Of a stretch of 64,000 nucleotides of DNA, positions 26,903 to 39,183 are shown one piece after another. Under the pieces are notes generated by a model. That model did not search any database and was not told the DNA's origin. It worked only from the letters and a program-made list of their open reading frames with translations. The stretch spans positions 1-64,000 of the forward strand of contig NZ_MPIN01000006.1 in assembly GCF_001887355.1 (NCBI RefSeq). The letters run 5' to 3'. A program made the position numbers and the translations under genes. Numbering within the stretch: position 1 is the first letter of the stretch; each line of letters starts with the position of its first letter. Source of the stretch: Cystobacter ferrugineus (GTDB lineage: Bacteria; Myxococcota; Myxococcia; Myxococcales; Myxococcaceae).

Positions 26903-27859
26903 ATGCTCGAACTGACTGAAACGTTCAAGGCCCTGGGAGACCCGACGCGGCTGCGCATCCTGCGGCTCGTGGGCGAGGCGCGTCTCAACGTGTCCGAGGT
27001 GGTGTCGCTGGTGGGGGTGGCGCAGTCGTCGGTGTCGCACCACCTGACGAAGCTCAAGGCGCTGGAGCTCATCCGCGAGGAGCGCCAGGGTGGGTTCACC
27101 TACTACTCGCTGATGGTGGACGAGAAGGCGCCACTGTGGCCGCTCATCCGCCTGGCGAAGGACGCGCCCGACGAGCATGGCGACCTGGCCCGGCTGACGG
27201 AGCTGCTGCAGCGCCGGGAAGACGCGCTCACGCTCAACGAGAAGCTGCTCGAGCCGGGCCAGTCCTGGCGGCTGTGGGCCTCGGCGCTGGCGAGCCTGCT
27301 GCCGCCGCTGGACGTGGTGGACTTCGGCTGCGGCACCGGCGTGCTCACGGTGGAGCTGGCGCGTTGGGCGCGACACGTCACGGCCATCGACCACAACCCG
27401 GCCGCGCTGGACAAGGCCCGCGCCGAGGCCGGGCGCCTGGGCCTGCGCAACATCACCTTCCTCGAGGCCGACCTCAAGGCGCTGCCGCTGGAGAGCGGGG
27501 CGCAGGATCTGGTGGTGCTCTCGCAGAGCCTGCACCACGTGGGCGCGAGTGATCGCGTGCTGGCCGAGGGCGCGCGGCTGCTGCGGCCCGGTGGGCGCAT
27601 GGTGGTGCTCGAGCTGATGCCGCACGACGAGCAGTGGGTGCGCTCACGCCTGGGCCACCAGCACCTGGGCTTCGAGCCCGCGGCGCTCCAGAACGCGATG
27701 CGCGCGGCGGGGCTCGAGACGCCCACGCTGGTGGCCGCGCCCCGCGACGCCGCGTCCCCCTTCAAGGCCTTCCTCCTCACGGGCACGCGCCCCCTGGCGC
27801 CGGCCCTGCCGCCCCCTGCCCCCCTTCGCCCCTCTCCCCTCGCCCCCAGAGCCCCATGA
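26903..27859 (+). CDS. ArsR-family regulator fused to a SAM-dependent methyltransferase
   Basis: A 318-residue fusion. Residues ~1-85 form a winged helix of the ArsR/SmtB type (ETFKALGDPTRLRILRLVGEA, VAQSSVSHHLTKLKALELI). No metal-binding Cys pair is visible in the helix. Residues ~125-290 form a class I methyltransferase with the SAM loop VVDFGCGTGVLTVELA and acidic Asp in VTAIDHNPAALDKA. The stop overlaps the metH start (ATGA), so they are translationally coupled. By analogy with ArsR regulators of methionine genes that sense S-adenosylhomocysteine (SahR), the methyltransferase-like domain may be a SAM/SAH sensor. ATG 26903 was chosen over TTG 26861, which would lie inside the promoter. Confidence 0.85.
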   Translation: MLELTETFKALGDPTRLRILRLVGEARLNVSEVVSLVGVAQSSVSHHLTKLKALELIREERQGGFTYYSLMVDEKAPLWPLIRLAKDAPDEHGDLARLTELLQRREDALTLNEKLLEPGQSWRLWASALASLLPPLDVVDFGCGTGVLTVELARWARHVTAIDHNPAALDKARAEAGRLGLRNITFLEADLKALPLESGAQDLVVLSQSLHHVGASDRVLAEGARLLRPGGRMVVLELMPHDEQWVRSRLGHQHLGFEPAALQNAMRAAGLETPTLVAAPRDAASPFKAFLLTGTRPLAPALPPPAPLRPSPLAPRAP

Positions 27860-28920
27860 GTCGGCCCCACCACACCGCCCAGGAACTCGAGCAGCTCTTC
27901 GCCCAGCGCATCGCCCTGTTGGATGGCGCCATGGGCTCCATGGTCCAGACCTATCCGCTCACCGAGGCGGACTTCCGCGGCGAGCGCTTCAAGGCGCACC
28001 CCAAGGATCTCAAGGGCAACAACGATCTGCTGTGCCTCACGCGGCCGGACGTCATCGAGGACATCCACGCGCGCTACTTCGCCGCGGGTGCCGACATGGT
28101 GGAGACGAACACCTTCAGCGGCACGTCCATCGCCCAGGCGGACTACGAGATGGGCTCGCTCGTCACCGAGCTGAACGTGGCCGCGGTGGCGTGCGCGCGC
28201 AAGGCCGCGCTGGCCGCCGAGGCCGCCACCCCGGGCCGGCGCTGCTTCGTCGCCGGGGCCATCGGGCCGCTCAACCGCACGCTGTCGATGTCGCCGGACG
28301 TCAACCGCCCCGACTACCGCGCGGTGACGTGGGATCAGGTGGTGGACGCCTACGCGGAGCAGGTGCGCGCGCTGCTGTCGGCCGGGGTGGACGCGCTGCT
28401 CGTGGAGACCATCTTCGACACGCTCAACGCCAAGGCCGCGCTCTTCGCCATCGACACCTGCTTCGAGGAGCTGGGCACGCGCGTGCCCGTCATGGTGTCC
28501 GTCACCATCACCGACGCCTCGGGGCGCACGCTGTCCGGGCAGACCATCAGCGCCTTCTACCACTCCATCCGCCATGCCCGGCCCTTCAGCGTGGGCATCA
28601 ACTGCGCGCTCGGCGCCAAGGACATGCGGCCCTACATGCAGGAGCTGGCGCGGATCGCCGAGTGCCACGTCACCTGCTACCCCAACGCCGGCCTGCCCAA
28701 CGCGTTCGGTGGCTATGACGAGACGCCCGCCGACATGGCGAGCGCGCTGAGCGACTTCGCCCGGCAGGGCTGGGTGAACATGGTGGGGGGCTGTTGTGGC
28801 TCCACGCCGGACCACATCGCCGCCATCGCCGCCGCCATGTCGTCCTTCGCGCCTCGCGCCGCGATCGCCCCCTCACACACCATGAGGCTCAGTGGTCTCG
28901 AGCCGCTCGTCGTCCCCTAG
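27856..28920 (+). CDS. metH: Methionine synthase, homocysteine-binding module (split MetH, part 1)
   Basis: A 354-residue protein corresponding to the first ~350 residues of cobalamin-dependent methionine synthase. This TIM barrel binds homocysteine through zinc. It shows [18 protein letters not shown], the [19 protein letters not shown] strand, [14 protein letters not shown], and the zinc Cys in VGINCALGA plus [16 protein letters not shown]. The gene ends in TAG at 28918-28920. The next gene starts 23 bases later in another frame with its own strong ribosome-binding site. It would have to work together with the product of 28943-31633. Confidence 0.93.
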   Translation: MSRPHHTAQELEQLFAQRIALLDGAMGSMVQTYPLTEADFRGERFKAHPKDLKGNNDLLCLTRPDVIEDIHARYFAAGADMVETNTFSGTSIAQADYEMGSLVTELNVAAVACARKAALAAEAATPGRRCFVAGAIGPLNRTLSMSPDVNRPDYRAVTWDQVVDAYAEQVRALLSAGVDALLVETIFDTLNAKAALFAIDTCFEELGTRVPVMVSVTITDASGRTLSGQTISAFYHSIRHARPFSVGINCALGAKDMRPYMQELARIAECHVTCYPNAGLPNAFGGYDETPADMASALSDFARQGWVNMVGGCCGSTPDHIAAIAAAMSSFAPRAAIAPSHTMRLSGLEPLVVP

Positions 28921-28927
28921 TCCAATG

Positions 28928-28934
28928 AAGGAGG
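28928..28934 (+). promoter_or_regulatory. Ribosome-binding site fixing the GTG start of metH part 2
   Basis: AAGGAGG lies eight bases before GTG 28943. The ATG at 28925 overlaps this site and is therefore unlikely to be used. The site supports two separately translated MetH halves instead of a simple frameshift. Confidence 0.75.
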
Positions 28935-28942
28935 ACACCGCC

Positions 28943-31633
<2,691 letters not shown>

Positions 31634-31835
31634 GCCCAGCGGGCGCGCTCAGGGCGCGAGGGTGGTGACGAAGGACGACCTGCCCCGGTGACCTCGAGGA
31701 TCACCGCCGTGTGTTCAGGGCGCGGTGGAGGAAGCCCGCTCATGGTCGACTTCCGTACACACCCGGGAGAAGAGCGGAGCGCTCGGAGGGGCTCGCCCGG
31801 CACCGGGATACCCCGAGGATTAGCATCCGCGCGCG

Positions 31836-33221
31836 ATGACGGCCGACTCCTCGGGATTGAAGGCCCTGCTGTGGATGCAGCGCCGGAACTACTTCATTGG
31901 CGCGGGCTGCCTGACGCTCGGGCTCGTGTTGCACTGCGTGGTGACGTGGTCCTTTCCCAGGCTGCTCGTGGGCCTTCAGGCCGCATGGTCCACGATCTTC
32001 GCGCTGATGGGGCTCTGCGTGGGCGCGGGCTGGCTGCCGATGAAGTGGGCGGGGGTGATCGCCTCGGTCATCGGGTTCGTGTCCCTCACGAGCTTCGTAC
32101 TCCTGAGTGGAGGCCCGGACAGCCCCTACTTCTGCATGTACGCCGCCCTGCCCTTCATCCTGGCGGTGTTCACCCCCGACAGCCGCATGCCGACGCTGCT
32201 GAGCGGCGGGGTGTCGCTCGTGGCGATCGTCATCGTGAACACCATGGCCGAGGTGCCCCTGCCGCGGGTGCTCCTCCAGGTGACGAGCTACAGCACCTTC
32301 CTGGGACTGGCGCTCGTCGGCACGCGCATGTACCGGCACATGTTGGATGCGCAGCTCGCGGCGCACCAGGAGCGGCTCCGGGCGCTCGAACAGCTCGCGG
32401 AGAGCGAGCGCCTGCGCGCACGTGCCGCGCTCGAGCGCGCGGAGGTGGAGCGGCTCGTGCTGGTGGGGCAACTGGCCGCCGGGGTGGCGCACGAGGTGAA
32501 CAACCCCCTGGCCTTCGTGAAGGCCAACCTGAGCTACCTGCAGCGCGAGACCGCGGACGAGGCATGGACGATCGAGCGCGAGGAGTTCCGGGACGTGCTC
32601 GACGAGACGAAGCAGGGCGTGATGCGCATCCAGCAGATCGTCACGGATCTGCGGGGCTTCTCGCGCGCGGACCCCCTGGGCGAGCAACAGGAACCGGGCG
32701 TGCTGGAGGAGGCCCTGAAAGAGGCGAAGCGGCTCGCCTCGGTGCGCCTGCGCGAGGGCGGCGAGGTCGCGCTGGCGCTCGCCCCGGAGCTGCCGGCGGT
32801 CCGGCTGGGGCAGCGGCACATGGTGCAGGTGCTGGTGAACCTGCTCATCAACGCGGCGGACGCGGCGCAGTCGGCCCAGCCTCCGCGCCGACCCCACATC
32901 AAGGTGAGCGCGCACCGGGAGGCGGGAGGCGTGTGCCTGCGGGTGGAGGACAACGGGCCGGGCATCCCTCCGGACGTGCTGCCCCGCCTCTTCGAGCCCT
33001 TCTTCACCACCAAGCCCCCGGGCCAGGGGACGGGACTGGGGCTCGCGCTGTGCCGCGACTACGTGGCGCGCGTGGGGGGCACGCTCCACGCGGAGAACCA
33101 CCCCGGTGGGGCCCGCTTCGTCCTGATGCTGCCGGCGGCCTCGGATGCCCCCTCCCCCACCGCCTACGAGCTCCCAAATACGAGGGCCCCGGGTTCCATG
33201 AAACCCGAGGCCCTGGGGTGA
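31836..33221 (+). CDS. Membrane sensor histidine kinase
   Basis: A 461-residue kinase. Five to six hydrophobic segments fill residues ~15-165, without a large periplasmic loop, so the membrane part may itself be the sensor. A coiled-coil stretch (HQERLRALEQLAESERLRARAALERAE) leads to the H-box VAHEVNNPLAFVKANLSYL. The ATPase domain has the N-box VLVNLLINAADAAQ, G1 VEDNGPGIP, and FEPFFTTKPPGQGTGLGL. No response regulator is adjacent, so it is an orphan kinase as is common in myxobacteria. Start ATG 31836. Its 3' end overlaps the hairpin shared with gcvP. Confidence 0.9.
   Translation: MTADSSGLKALLWMQRRNYFIGAGCLTLGLVLHCVVTWSFPRLLVGLQAAWSTIFALMGLCVGAGWLPMKWAGVIASVIGFVSLTSFVLLSGGPDSPYFCMYAALPFILAVFTPDSRMPTLLSGGVSLVAIVIVNTMAEVPLPRVLLQVTSYSTFLGLALVGTRMYRHMLDAQLAAHQERLRALEQLAESERLRARAALERAEVERLVLVGQLAAGVAHEVNNPLAFVKANLSYLQRETADEAWTIEREEFRDVLDETKQGVMRIQQIVTDLRGFSRADPLGEQQEPGVLEEALKEAKRLASVRLREGGEVALALAPELPAVRLGQRHMVQVLVNLLINAADAAQSAQPPRRPHIKVSAHREAGGVCLRVEDNGPGIPPDVLPRLFEPFFTTKPPGQGTGLGLALCRDYVARVGGTLHAENHPGGARFVLMLPAASDAPSPTAYELPNTRAPGSMKPEALG
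33182..33213. terminator. Long hairpin inside the end of the histidine-kinase gene, facing gcvP
   Basis: AGGGCCCCGGGTTC and AAACCCGAGGCCCT form a 14-bp stem with two non-Watson-Crick positions and loop CATG. It lies 28 bp past the gcvP stop but within the last codons of the kinase gene. It has no good U-tract; it is a likely bidirectional stop signal. Confidence 0.45.
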
Positions 33222-33240
33222 ACGGCCATGCTCGCCGGAA

Positions 33241-36138
33241 CTACGCCGCCTTGGACGGCTCGGGCGGCAGGTAGTCCTCGATGGGGGGGCACGAGCACAC
33301 GAGCTTGCGGTCCCCGAGCACGTTGTTGAGCCGGCCCACGGAGGGCCAGAACTTGTGCTCCTTCACCCACGGCGCCGGGAAGGCCGCCTTCTCGCGCGAG
33401 TAGGGACGGTTCCACTCGGGCGCGGTGATGACGCGGGCGGTGTGCGGCGCGTTCTTCAGCACGTTGTTGTCCCGAGGCGTCCGGCCGTCCTCGATCTCCC
33501 GGATCTCCTCCCGGATGGCGATGAGCGCGTCACACAGCCGATCCAACTCCGCCTTGGACTCGCTCTCGGTGGGCTCGATCATCAACGTGCCCGACACCGG
33601 GAAGGACACCGTGGGCGCGTGGAAGCCGTAGTCCATGAGCCGCTTGGCCACGTCCTCCACCTCGACGCCCGTCGTCTTCTTGAGCGGGCGCAGGTCCACG
33701 ATGCACTCGTGCGCCACGCGGCCGCGCTTGCCGCGGTAGAGCACCGGGTAGTGCGGCTGCAGCCGCTCGGCGATGTAGTTGGCGTTGAGGATGGCCGTCT
33801 TCGTGGCCCGGGTGAGCCCGTCCCCGCCCATCATCGCGATGTACATCCACGAGATGACGAGGATGCTCGCGCTGCCCCACGGGGCCGCGGAGATGGCACC
33901 GATGCCGTCGTTGCCGCCCGTGGCGATGACCGGGTGGCCCGGCAGGAAGCGCGTCAGGTGGCTGGCCACGCAGATGGGACCCATGCCCGGGCCGCCACCG
34001 CCGTGGGGGATGCAGAACGTCTTGTGCAGGTTGATGTGGCAGACGTCCGCGCCGATCTCCGCCGGCTTCGTGAGCCCCACCTGGGCGTTGAGGTTCGCCC
34101 CGTCCATGTACACCTGCCCGCCGCGCTCGTGCACCACGGCGCAGATCTCCTTGATGTCCTCCTCGAACACGCCGTGCGTGGACGGGTAGGTCACCATCAA
34201 GCAGGCCAGGTTCGCCTTGTGCTCGTCCGCCTTGGCGCGCAGGTCCGGCACGTCGATGTTGCCGCTCTCGTCGCACTTGACGACGACGACCTTGTAGCCC
34301 GCCATCACCGCGGAGGCCGGGTTGGTGCCGTGCGCCGACGAGGGGATGAGGCACACGTCCCGGTGTCCCTGGCCCCGGTGCTGCTGCCAGGCGCGCACCA
34401 CGAGCAGGCCCGCGAGCTCGCCCTGGCTGCCCGCGTTGGGCTGGAGCGACACGCCGGCGAAGCCCGTCACGGCCGCCAGCATCCCCTCGAGCTGCTCGAA
34501 CAGGAGCCGGTAGCCGGAGGCCTGGGAGCTGGGCGCGAACGGGTGCAGCTTGCCGAACTGCGGCCACGTCACCGGCACCATCTCCGCCGTGGCGTTGAGC
34601 TTCATCGTGCACGAGCCGAGCGGAATCATCGAGTGCGTGAGCGACAGGTCGCGCGACTCGAGCCGGCGGATGTAGCGCAGCATCTCCGTCTCGGAGTGGT
34701 AGCTGTTGAAGACGGGGTGCGTGAGGTAGGTGCTCGTGCGCCGCAGGCTCGCGGGCAGCGGGCTGTCGATGCCCTGGCCCAGCTCGTCCATGGAGAAGCC
34801 CAGGGCCTTGCCGCCGGCGAACACGGAGAGGATGGCCTCCACGTCCGAGGCGCGGGTGATCTCGTCCAGGCTCAGGCCGATGGTGCGCTCGTCGATGCGG
34901 CGGAAGTTCATCCGGTTGGCCTCGGCGGCCGAGAGGATGGCGCGCACCTGCGGGGGCGTCGCGTCCACGCGCAGCGTGTCGAAGACGTGCTCGTGGGTGG
35001 CGGTGTAGCCGAGCTTCGCCAGCCCGCGCGCGAGCAGCACGGTGAGGCCGTGCACGCGCTCGGCGATGGCCTTGAGGCCCCGGGGCCCGTGGTACACCGC
35101 GTACATGCCGGCCATGATGGCCAGCAGCACCTGCGCGGTGCAGATGTTGCTCGTGGCCTTCTCGCGGCGGATGTGCTGCTCGCGCGTCTGCAGCGCCATG
35201 CGCAGGGCGCGCTGGCCCTGGGCGTCCTCGGACACGCCGATGATGCGGCCCGGCATGACGCGGGTGAAGGCGTTCTTCGTGGCGAAGAAGGCCGCGTGCG
35301 GGCCGCCGTAGCCCATGGGCACGCCGAAGCGCTGGGCGCTGCCCACCGCCACGTCCGCGCCGAACTCGCCCGGGGGCGTGAGCAGCGTGAGCGCCAGCAG
35401 ATCCGTGGCGACGATGAAGAGCCCGCCCGCCGCGTGCAGCTTCTCGCCGAAGGCGCGGTAGTCGTGCACGACACCATCGGTGGCCGGGTACTGCACGAGC
35501 CCGCCCACGTATTTCTTCGCGGACAGGTCCACCGTGCGGTGGTCGCCCACGACGATCTCCACGCCCAGCGGCTGGGCGCGCGTGCGCACCACGTCGAGCG
35601 TCTGCGGGTGGCACGTCTCGGACACGAAGAAGGCCCCCTTGCCCTCGCCCTTGTCCTGGGCGATGGCGAGCGCCATGGCCTCGGCGGCGGCCGTGCCCTC
35701 GTCGAGCAGCGAGGCGTTGGCGACTTCCAGGCCGGTGAGGTCCATCACCATCGTCTGGAAGTTGAGCAGCGCCTCCAGCCGGCCCTGGGCGATCTCCGCC
35801 TGGTAGGGCGTGTACTGGGTGTACCAGCCCGGGTTCTGCAGGATGTTGCGCAGGATGACGAGCGGCGTCTGGGTGTCGTGGTAGCCCATGCCGATGAACG
35901 AGCGGAAGAGCTGGTTCTTCGCCGCGATGGACTCCAGCGCCGAGAGCGCCTCGGACTCGGTCCAGCCGCCGGCCACCCACAGGGGCTCCTTCGAGCGGAT
36001 GGCTTGGGGAACGGTCTGGTCGATGAGCTCGTCGAGCGAGCCCACGCCCAGCGTCTTCAGCATCCCCTGCAGTTCCTTCTCATCCGGACCGATGTGCCGG
36101 TCGGCGAAAGACTCCTGGTATTTCCAGTTCAAGGACAT
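33241..36138 (-). CDS. gcvP: Glycine dehydrogenase (decarboxylating), P-protein
   Basis: The PLP enzyme that decarboxylates glycine and passes the aminomethyl group to lipoyl-GcvH. At 965 aa it is the fused alpha-beta form. It begins [22 protein letters not shown], the usual GcvP start, which decides for ATG 36138. The PLP lysine is in [22 protein letters not shown], and [24 protein letters not shown] and [13 protein letters not shown] are also diagnostic. It is the last gene of gcvTHP, 81 bp after gcvH. Confidence 0.97.
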   Translation of the reverse strand: MSLNWKYQESFADRHIGPDEKELQGMLKTLGVGSLDELIDQTVPQAIRSKEPLWVAGGWTESEALSALESIAAKNQLFRSFIGMGYHDTQTPLVILRNILQNPGWYTQYTPYQAEIAQGRLEALLNFQTMVMDLTGLEVANASLLDEGTAAAEAMALAIAQDKGEGKGAFFVSETCHPQTLDVVRTRAQPLGVEIVVGDHRTVDLSAKKYVGGLVQYPATDGVVHDYRAFGEKLHAAGGLFIVATDLLALTLLTPPGEFGADVAVGSAQRFGVPMGYGGPHAAFFATKNAFTRVMPGRIIGVSEDAQGQRALRMALQTREQHIRREKATSNICTAQVLLAIMAGMYAVYHGPRGLKAIAERVHGLTVLLARGLAKLGYTATHEHVFDTLRVDATPPQVRAILSAAEANRMNFRRIDERTIGLSLDEITRASDVEAILSVFAGGKALGFSMDELGQGIDSPLPASLRRTSTYLTHPVFNSYHSETEMLRYIRRLESRDLSLTHSMIPLGSCTMKLNATAEMVPVTWPQFGKLHPFAPSSQASGYRLLFEQLEGMLAAVTGFAGVSLQPNAGSQGELAGLLVVRAWQQHRGQGHRDVCLIPSSAHGTNPASAVMAGYKVVVVKCDESGNIDVPDLRAKADEHKANLACLMVTYPSTHGVFEEDIKEICAVVHERGGQVYMDGANLNAQVGLTKPAEIGADVCHINLHKTFCIPHGGGGPGMGPICVASHLTRFLPGHPVIATGGNDGIGAISAAPWGSASILVISWMYIAMMGGDGLTRATKTAILNANYIAERLQPHYPVLYRGKRGRVAHECIVDLRPLKKTTGVEVEDVAKRLMDYGFHAPTVSFPVSGTLMIEPTESESKAELDRLCDALIAIREEIREIEDGRTPRDNNVLKNAPHTARVITAPEWNRPYSREKAAFPAPWVKEHKFWPSVGRLNNVLGDRKLVCSCPPIEDYLPPEPSKAA

Positions 36139-36219
36139 AGGTATCGAGCACTCGCGGTGCGGGTGAAGCCGGGAGGCCGTGGATAACATCCGGCCTCGCG
36201 CGCGCCAGTCCGAAAGGCG

Positions 36220-36609
36220 TCAGGACCCCTTCAACAGGTCCTCGTACGCGCCGGCATCCAGGAGTCCCGCCAGCTGGCTGCTGTCCGAGGGCTCGAGTTC
36301 GAGGATCCACCCGGCCCCGTAGGGGTCCGTGTTGATGGCGGAGGCGTCGCCGAGCAGCGCCTCGTTGACCTTCACGACCTTGCCCGACAGGGGCGAGTAG
36401 AGGTCGGAGACGGCCTTGGTGGACTCGATGACGCCGAACTGATTGCCGGCGGTGAGGGTGGCGCCCACCTTGGGCAGCTCCACGTAGACCACTTCACCCA
36501 GGGACGACTGGGCGTGGTCGGTGACGCCCACCACCACCACGGAGCCCTCCTGCCGGGCCCACTCGTGCTCCTCGGTGTACTTGAGATTCTTGGGAATGTT
36601 GCCAGCCAT
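36220..36609 (-). CDS. gcvH: Glycine cleavage system H protein
   Basis: A 129-residue lipoyl carrier. The start MAGNIPKNLKYTEEHEWA and the lipoyl-lysine hairpin GVIESTKAVSDLYSPLSGKVVKVNE (Lys about residue 65) are intact. It shuttles the aminomethyl and hydride groups between GcvP, GcvT and a dihydrolipoyl dehydrogenase not encoded in the window. It lies 13 bp after gcvT in the same operon. Confidence 0.97.
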   Translation of the reverse strand: MAGNIPKNLKYTEEHEWARQEGSVVVVGVTDHAQSSLGEVVYVELPKVGATLTAGNQFGVIESTKAVSDLYSPLSGKVVKVNEALLGDASAINTDPYGAGWILELEPSDSSQLAGLLDAGAYEDLLKGS

Positions 36610-36622
36610 GTGCGTCGCTCCT

Positions 36623-37705
36623 CTATTTCTTCCAGAAGGGGGTCTTCACCACCACGGCGGGCACCGCGCGGCCCCGGATTTCCACGTCGAAGGTCGAGCC
36701 CTCGCCGGACAGCTCCACGGGCACGTAGCCCATGCCGATGGGCTTCTTCACCGAGGGGCCCTGGGTACCGCTCGTCACCTCGCCCACCCGCTGCCCGTCC
36801 TTGAGCAGCGGGTAGCCGTGCCGGGGGATGCCCGAGCCCGTCACCTCGAAGCCCACCAGCTTGCGCTGGATGCCCTCGGCCTTCTGCTTCGCCAGCGCGT
36901 CGCGGCCGATGAAGCCACCCGCCTTGTCCAGCTTGCAGATCCACCCGAGCCCGGCCTCCAGCGCGGTGTGCGCGTCGTCGATGTCGTTGCCGTAGAGGGC
37001 GAACTTCATCTCCGTGCGCAGGCTGTCGCGGGCGCCCAGGCCACAGGGCTTCACGCCGTCGGCCTGCCCCTCCTGGAGCAGCGCCTTCCAGAGCGCCTCC
37101 GCGTCACCGGGCGCGCAGTACAGCTCGAAGCCGTCCTCGCCCGTGTAGCCGGTGCGCGAGACGATGCAGGCGATGCCCGCCACCGGCCCTTCCGCGAAGC
37201 GGTAGGTGCCGATCTTCGTCAGGTCCACCGGGGTGAGCCGCTGCACGAGCGCCACGGCCTTGGGGCCCTGCACGGCGATCTGCGCGTAGTCGTCGCTGCG
37301 GTCCACCGGCTTGACGCCCTCGGCGCGCGCCTGCATCCAGGCGAAGTCCTTGTCCTTGTTGGAGGCGTTGACGACGATGAGGATGCGCTCGGGCGAGAAG
37401 CGGTAGGCCACCACGTCATCCACGAAGCCGCCCTGCTCGTTGAGCAGCCCGGCGTAGAGCGCCTGGCCATCCGCGCACTTGGAGAGATCGTTGGTGATGA
37501 GCCGGTTGGCGGTCTCCAGGGCGCCGGGGCCGCGGAACTCGATCTCCCCCATATGGGACACGTCGAAGAGGCCCACCGCGTTGCGCACGGCCTCGTGTTC
37601 GGCGATGACGGAGCTGTACTGCACCGGCATGTCCCAGCCGGCGAAGTCCACCATCCGGGCGCCCAGCGCACGGTGGCCGTCGTTGAGCGGCGTTCGCCGG
37701 GTCAT
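36623..37705 (-). CDS. gcvT: Glycine cleavage system T protein (aminomethyltransferase)
   Basis: Transfers the methylene group from GcvH to tetrahydrofolate, giving methylene-THF, the substrate of the neighbouring MetF. 360 aa; TPLNDGHRALGARMVDFAGWDMPVQY, VGLFDVSHMGEIEFRGPGA and SRTGYTGEDGFELYC are characteristic. AGGAG at 37714-37718 is eight bases from ATG 37705 but only two from the ATG at 37711, so the shorter start is preferred. First gene of gcvTHP, with a promoter in the short gap shared with metF. Confidence 0.96.
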   Translation of the reverse strand: MTRRTPLNDGHRALGARMVDFAGWDMPVQYSSVIAEHEAVRNAVGLFDVSHMGEIEFRGPGALETANRLITNDLSKCADGQALYAGLLNEQGGFVDDVVAYRFSPERILIVVNASNKDKDFAWMQARAEGVKPVDRSDDYAQIAVQGPKAVALVQRLTPVDLTKIGTYRFAEGPVAGIACIVSRTGYTGEDGFELYCAPGDAEALWKALLQEGQADGVKPCGLGARDSLRTEMKFALYGNDIDDAHTALEAGLGWICKLDKAGGFIGRDALAKQKAEGIQRKLVGFEVTGSGIPRHGYPLLKDGQRVGEVTSGTQGPSVKKPIGMGYVPVELSGEGSTFDVEIRGRAVPAVVVKTPFWKK

Positions 37706-37742
37706 GTTCATCTCTCCTGGGAGGGGGGTGAAAACGGCGCGG

Positions 37743-37770
37743 ACTATAACCGCGTACCTCCCTCAATCAA
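37743..37770 (-). promoter_or_regulatory. Promoter of gcvTHP
   Basis: On the minus strand TTGATT (37765-37770) and TATAGT (37743-37748) are 16 bases apart, ending 38 bases before the gcvT start. The whole gcvT-metF gap is about 108 bp, too short for a tandem glycine riboswitch, and none is seen. Confidence 0.55.
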
Positions 37771-37813
37771 GGTTCTCGGGAAGCCCTCCGAGACGTTCTA
37801 GACTGTTCGCGTC

Positions 37814-38686
37814 ATGAAGATCCGCAATCGCTTGAACCCGTCCAACCCCTGCTTCTCCTTCGAGTTCTTCCCGCCGAAGACGGATGCGGGAACCGCCAGC
37901 CTGCTGCAGACGCTGGAGGACCTGGCGCAACTGGAGCCGGGATTCGTCTCCGTCACCTATGGCGCGGGAGGCAGCACGCGCGATCGCACGGTGGAGCTCG
38001 TCACGCGCATCAAACGCGACACGGGCATCGAGGCCATGGCCCACCTCGCGTGCCTGGGCCACACGCGCGAGGAGCTGCGCGAGCTGTTACGGCGGCTCGA
38101 GGAGGCGGGGATCGACAACGTGCTGGTGCTGCGCGGCGACGTACCCCAGGGCGCCTCCCCCTCCACCCTCGCGGACTCGGACTTCCGTCATGCCGCGGAT
38201 CTCGTGCGCTTCATCCGCGAGGAGGATTTCAATTTCAGCCTGGGCGGGGCGTGCTATCCGGAGGGCCACGTGGAAACGCGCTCGCGGGACGAGGACCTGC
38301 TGCACCTCAAGGCCAAGGTCGACGCCGGCCTGGACTTCGTCATCACCCAGCTCTTCTTCGACAACGCCTTCTACTTCGACTTCGTCGAGCGGGCGCGCCG
38401 CGTCGGCATCAACGTCCCCATCGTCCCGGGCATCATGCCCATCACCAACCACGAGCAGATCCAGCGCTTCACCCGCATGTGCGGCGCCACCATCCCCATG
38501 CGCCTGGCACTCCAACTGGAACAACTCAAGGACCAGCCGGAGGCCCTGGTGCAACTGGGCGTGGCGCACGCCACGGTGCAATGCATGGAGCTGCTCTCGC
38601 GTGGTGTACCGGGAATCCACTTCTACACGCTCAACAAATCACCCGCCACGCGGATGATCGTGAGCGCCTTGAGGGCCCGTACATGA
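37814..38686 (+). CDS. metF: Methylenetetrahydrofolate reductase
   Basis: An FAD enzyme of 290 aa that reduces methylene-THF to methyl-THF for methionine synthase. The barrel starts CFSFEFFPPKTDAGTASLL. FVSVTYGAGGSTRDRTVELV, GIDNVLVLRGDVPQG and FSLGGACYPEGHVE are classic MetF segments, and FVITQLFFDNAFYFDFV and VPIVPGIMPITNHEQI close the site. Start ATG 37814. The stop overlaps the next start (ATGA), so the small membrane protein is coupled to it. Divergent from gcvTHP: the two operons make and use the same one-carbon unit. Confidence 0.96.
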   Translation: MKIRNRLNPSNPCFSFEFFPPKTDAGTASLLQTLEDLAQLEPGFVSVTYGAGGSTRDRTVELVTRIKRDTGIEAMAHLACLGHTREELRELLRRLEEAGIDNVLVLRGDVPQGASPSTLADSDFRHAADLVRFIREEDFNFSLGGACYPEGHVETRSRDEDLLHLKAKVDAGLDFVITQLFFDNAFYFDFVERARRVGINVPIVPGIMPITNHEQIQRFTRMCGATIPMRLALQLEQLKDQPEALVQLGVAHATVQCMELLSRGVPGIHFYTLNKSPATRMIVSALRART

Positions 38687-39081
38687 GTGGTCCCGGTCTC
38701 AATGTCCCCCTGAACGACCCCCGCCTGCCCACGCTGCGCCGGGTGCGTCCTCCCGCCTTTCTCCTGCTCTGTACGGGAATCCTGGACATCCTTTTCTGGA
38801 TCGTCATGGTGACGCTGAATCTTTTGCGCGTGGAGCACTTCACCGTGCCCGCGGATCAGCTCTGGCCGTTCCTCTTCAACCTCGTGGGAGCGCTCGTCGC
38901 GCGAGGCATCTCCATCTGGGCCGCGCTCAACATCGTGAATCTGCGGAAATGGGGGATTGGCATGGTGGGCTCGCTGACCATCATGCTGCCGCTCGCGCCC
39001 GCGTGCTGCTTCGGCGTGCCGGTGGGAGCCTGGATGCTGTTCGTCCTGAATGACACAGACGTTCGCAAGCACTTCACCTGA
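38683..39081 (+). CDS. Small membrane protein of unknown function
   Basis: A 132-residue protein with about three to four membrane helices (FLLLCTGILDILFWIVMVTLNLL, LFNLVGALVARGISIWAALNIVNL, GSLTIMLPLAPACCFGVPVGAWMLFVL) and a short charged C-terminus (NDTDVRKHFT). It has no recognised domain. ATG 38683 overlaps the metF stop, so the two are expressed together, although a metabolic link is not implied by the sequence. Confidence 0.75.
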   Translation: MSGPGLNVPLNDPRLPTLRRVRPPAFLLLCTGILDILFWIVMVTLNLLRVEHFTVPADQLWPFLFNLVGALVARGISIWAALNIVNLRKWGIGMVGSLTIMLPLAPACCFGVPVGAWMLFVLNDTDVRKHFT

Positions 39082-39183
39082 AGTGCATTTGTGCGTGCGC
39101 TCTGTCGTCGCGAAAGCGGTCTTTCTCTCCCCCGCCCCGCGCCCTATTCTCGCGGGGCATTCACCTGATGGAGAGAGTGGTCC

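Noticed and set aside
33355-36186. 943-codon open frame opposite gcvP
   Set aside because: Shadow of gcvP with His/Arg/Val-rich composition and no motifs.
37706-37813. Glycine riboswitch upstream of gcvT
   Set aside because: The gap is only about 108 bp and shared with metF; no tandem aptamer core is visible.
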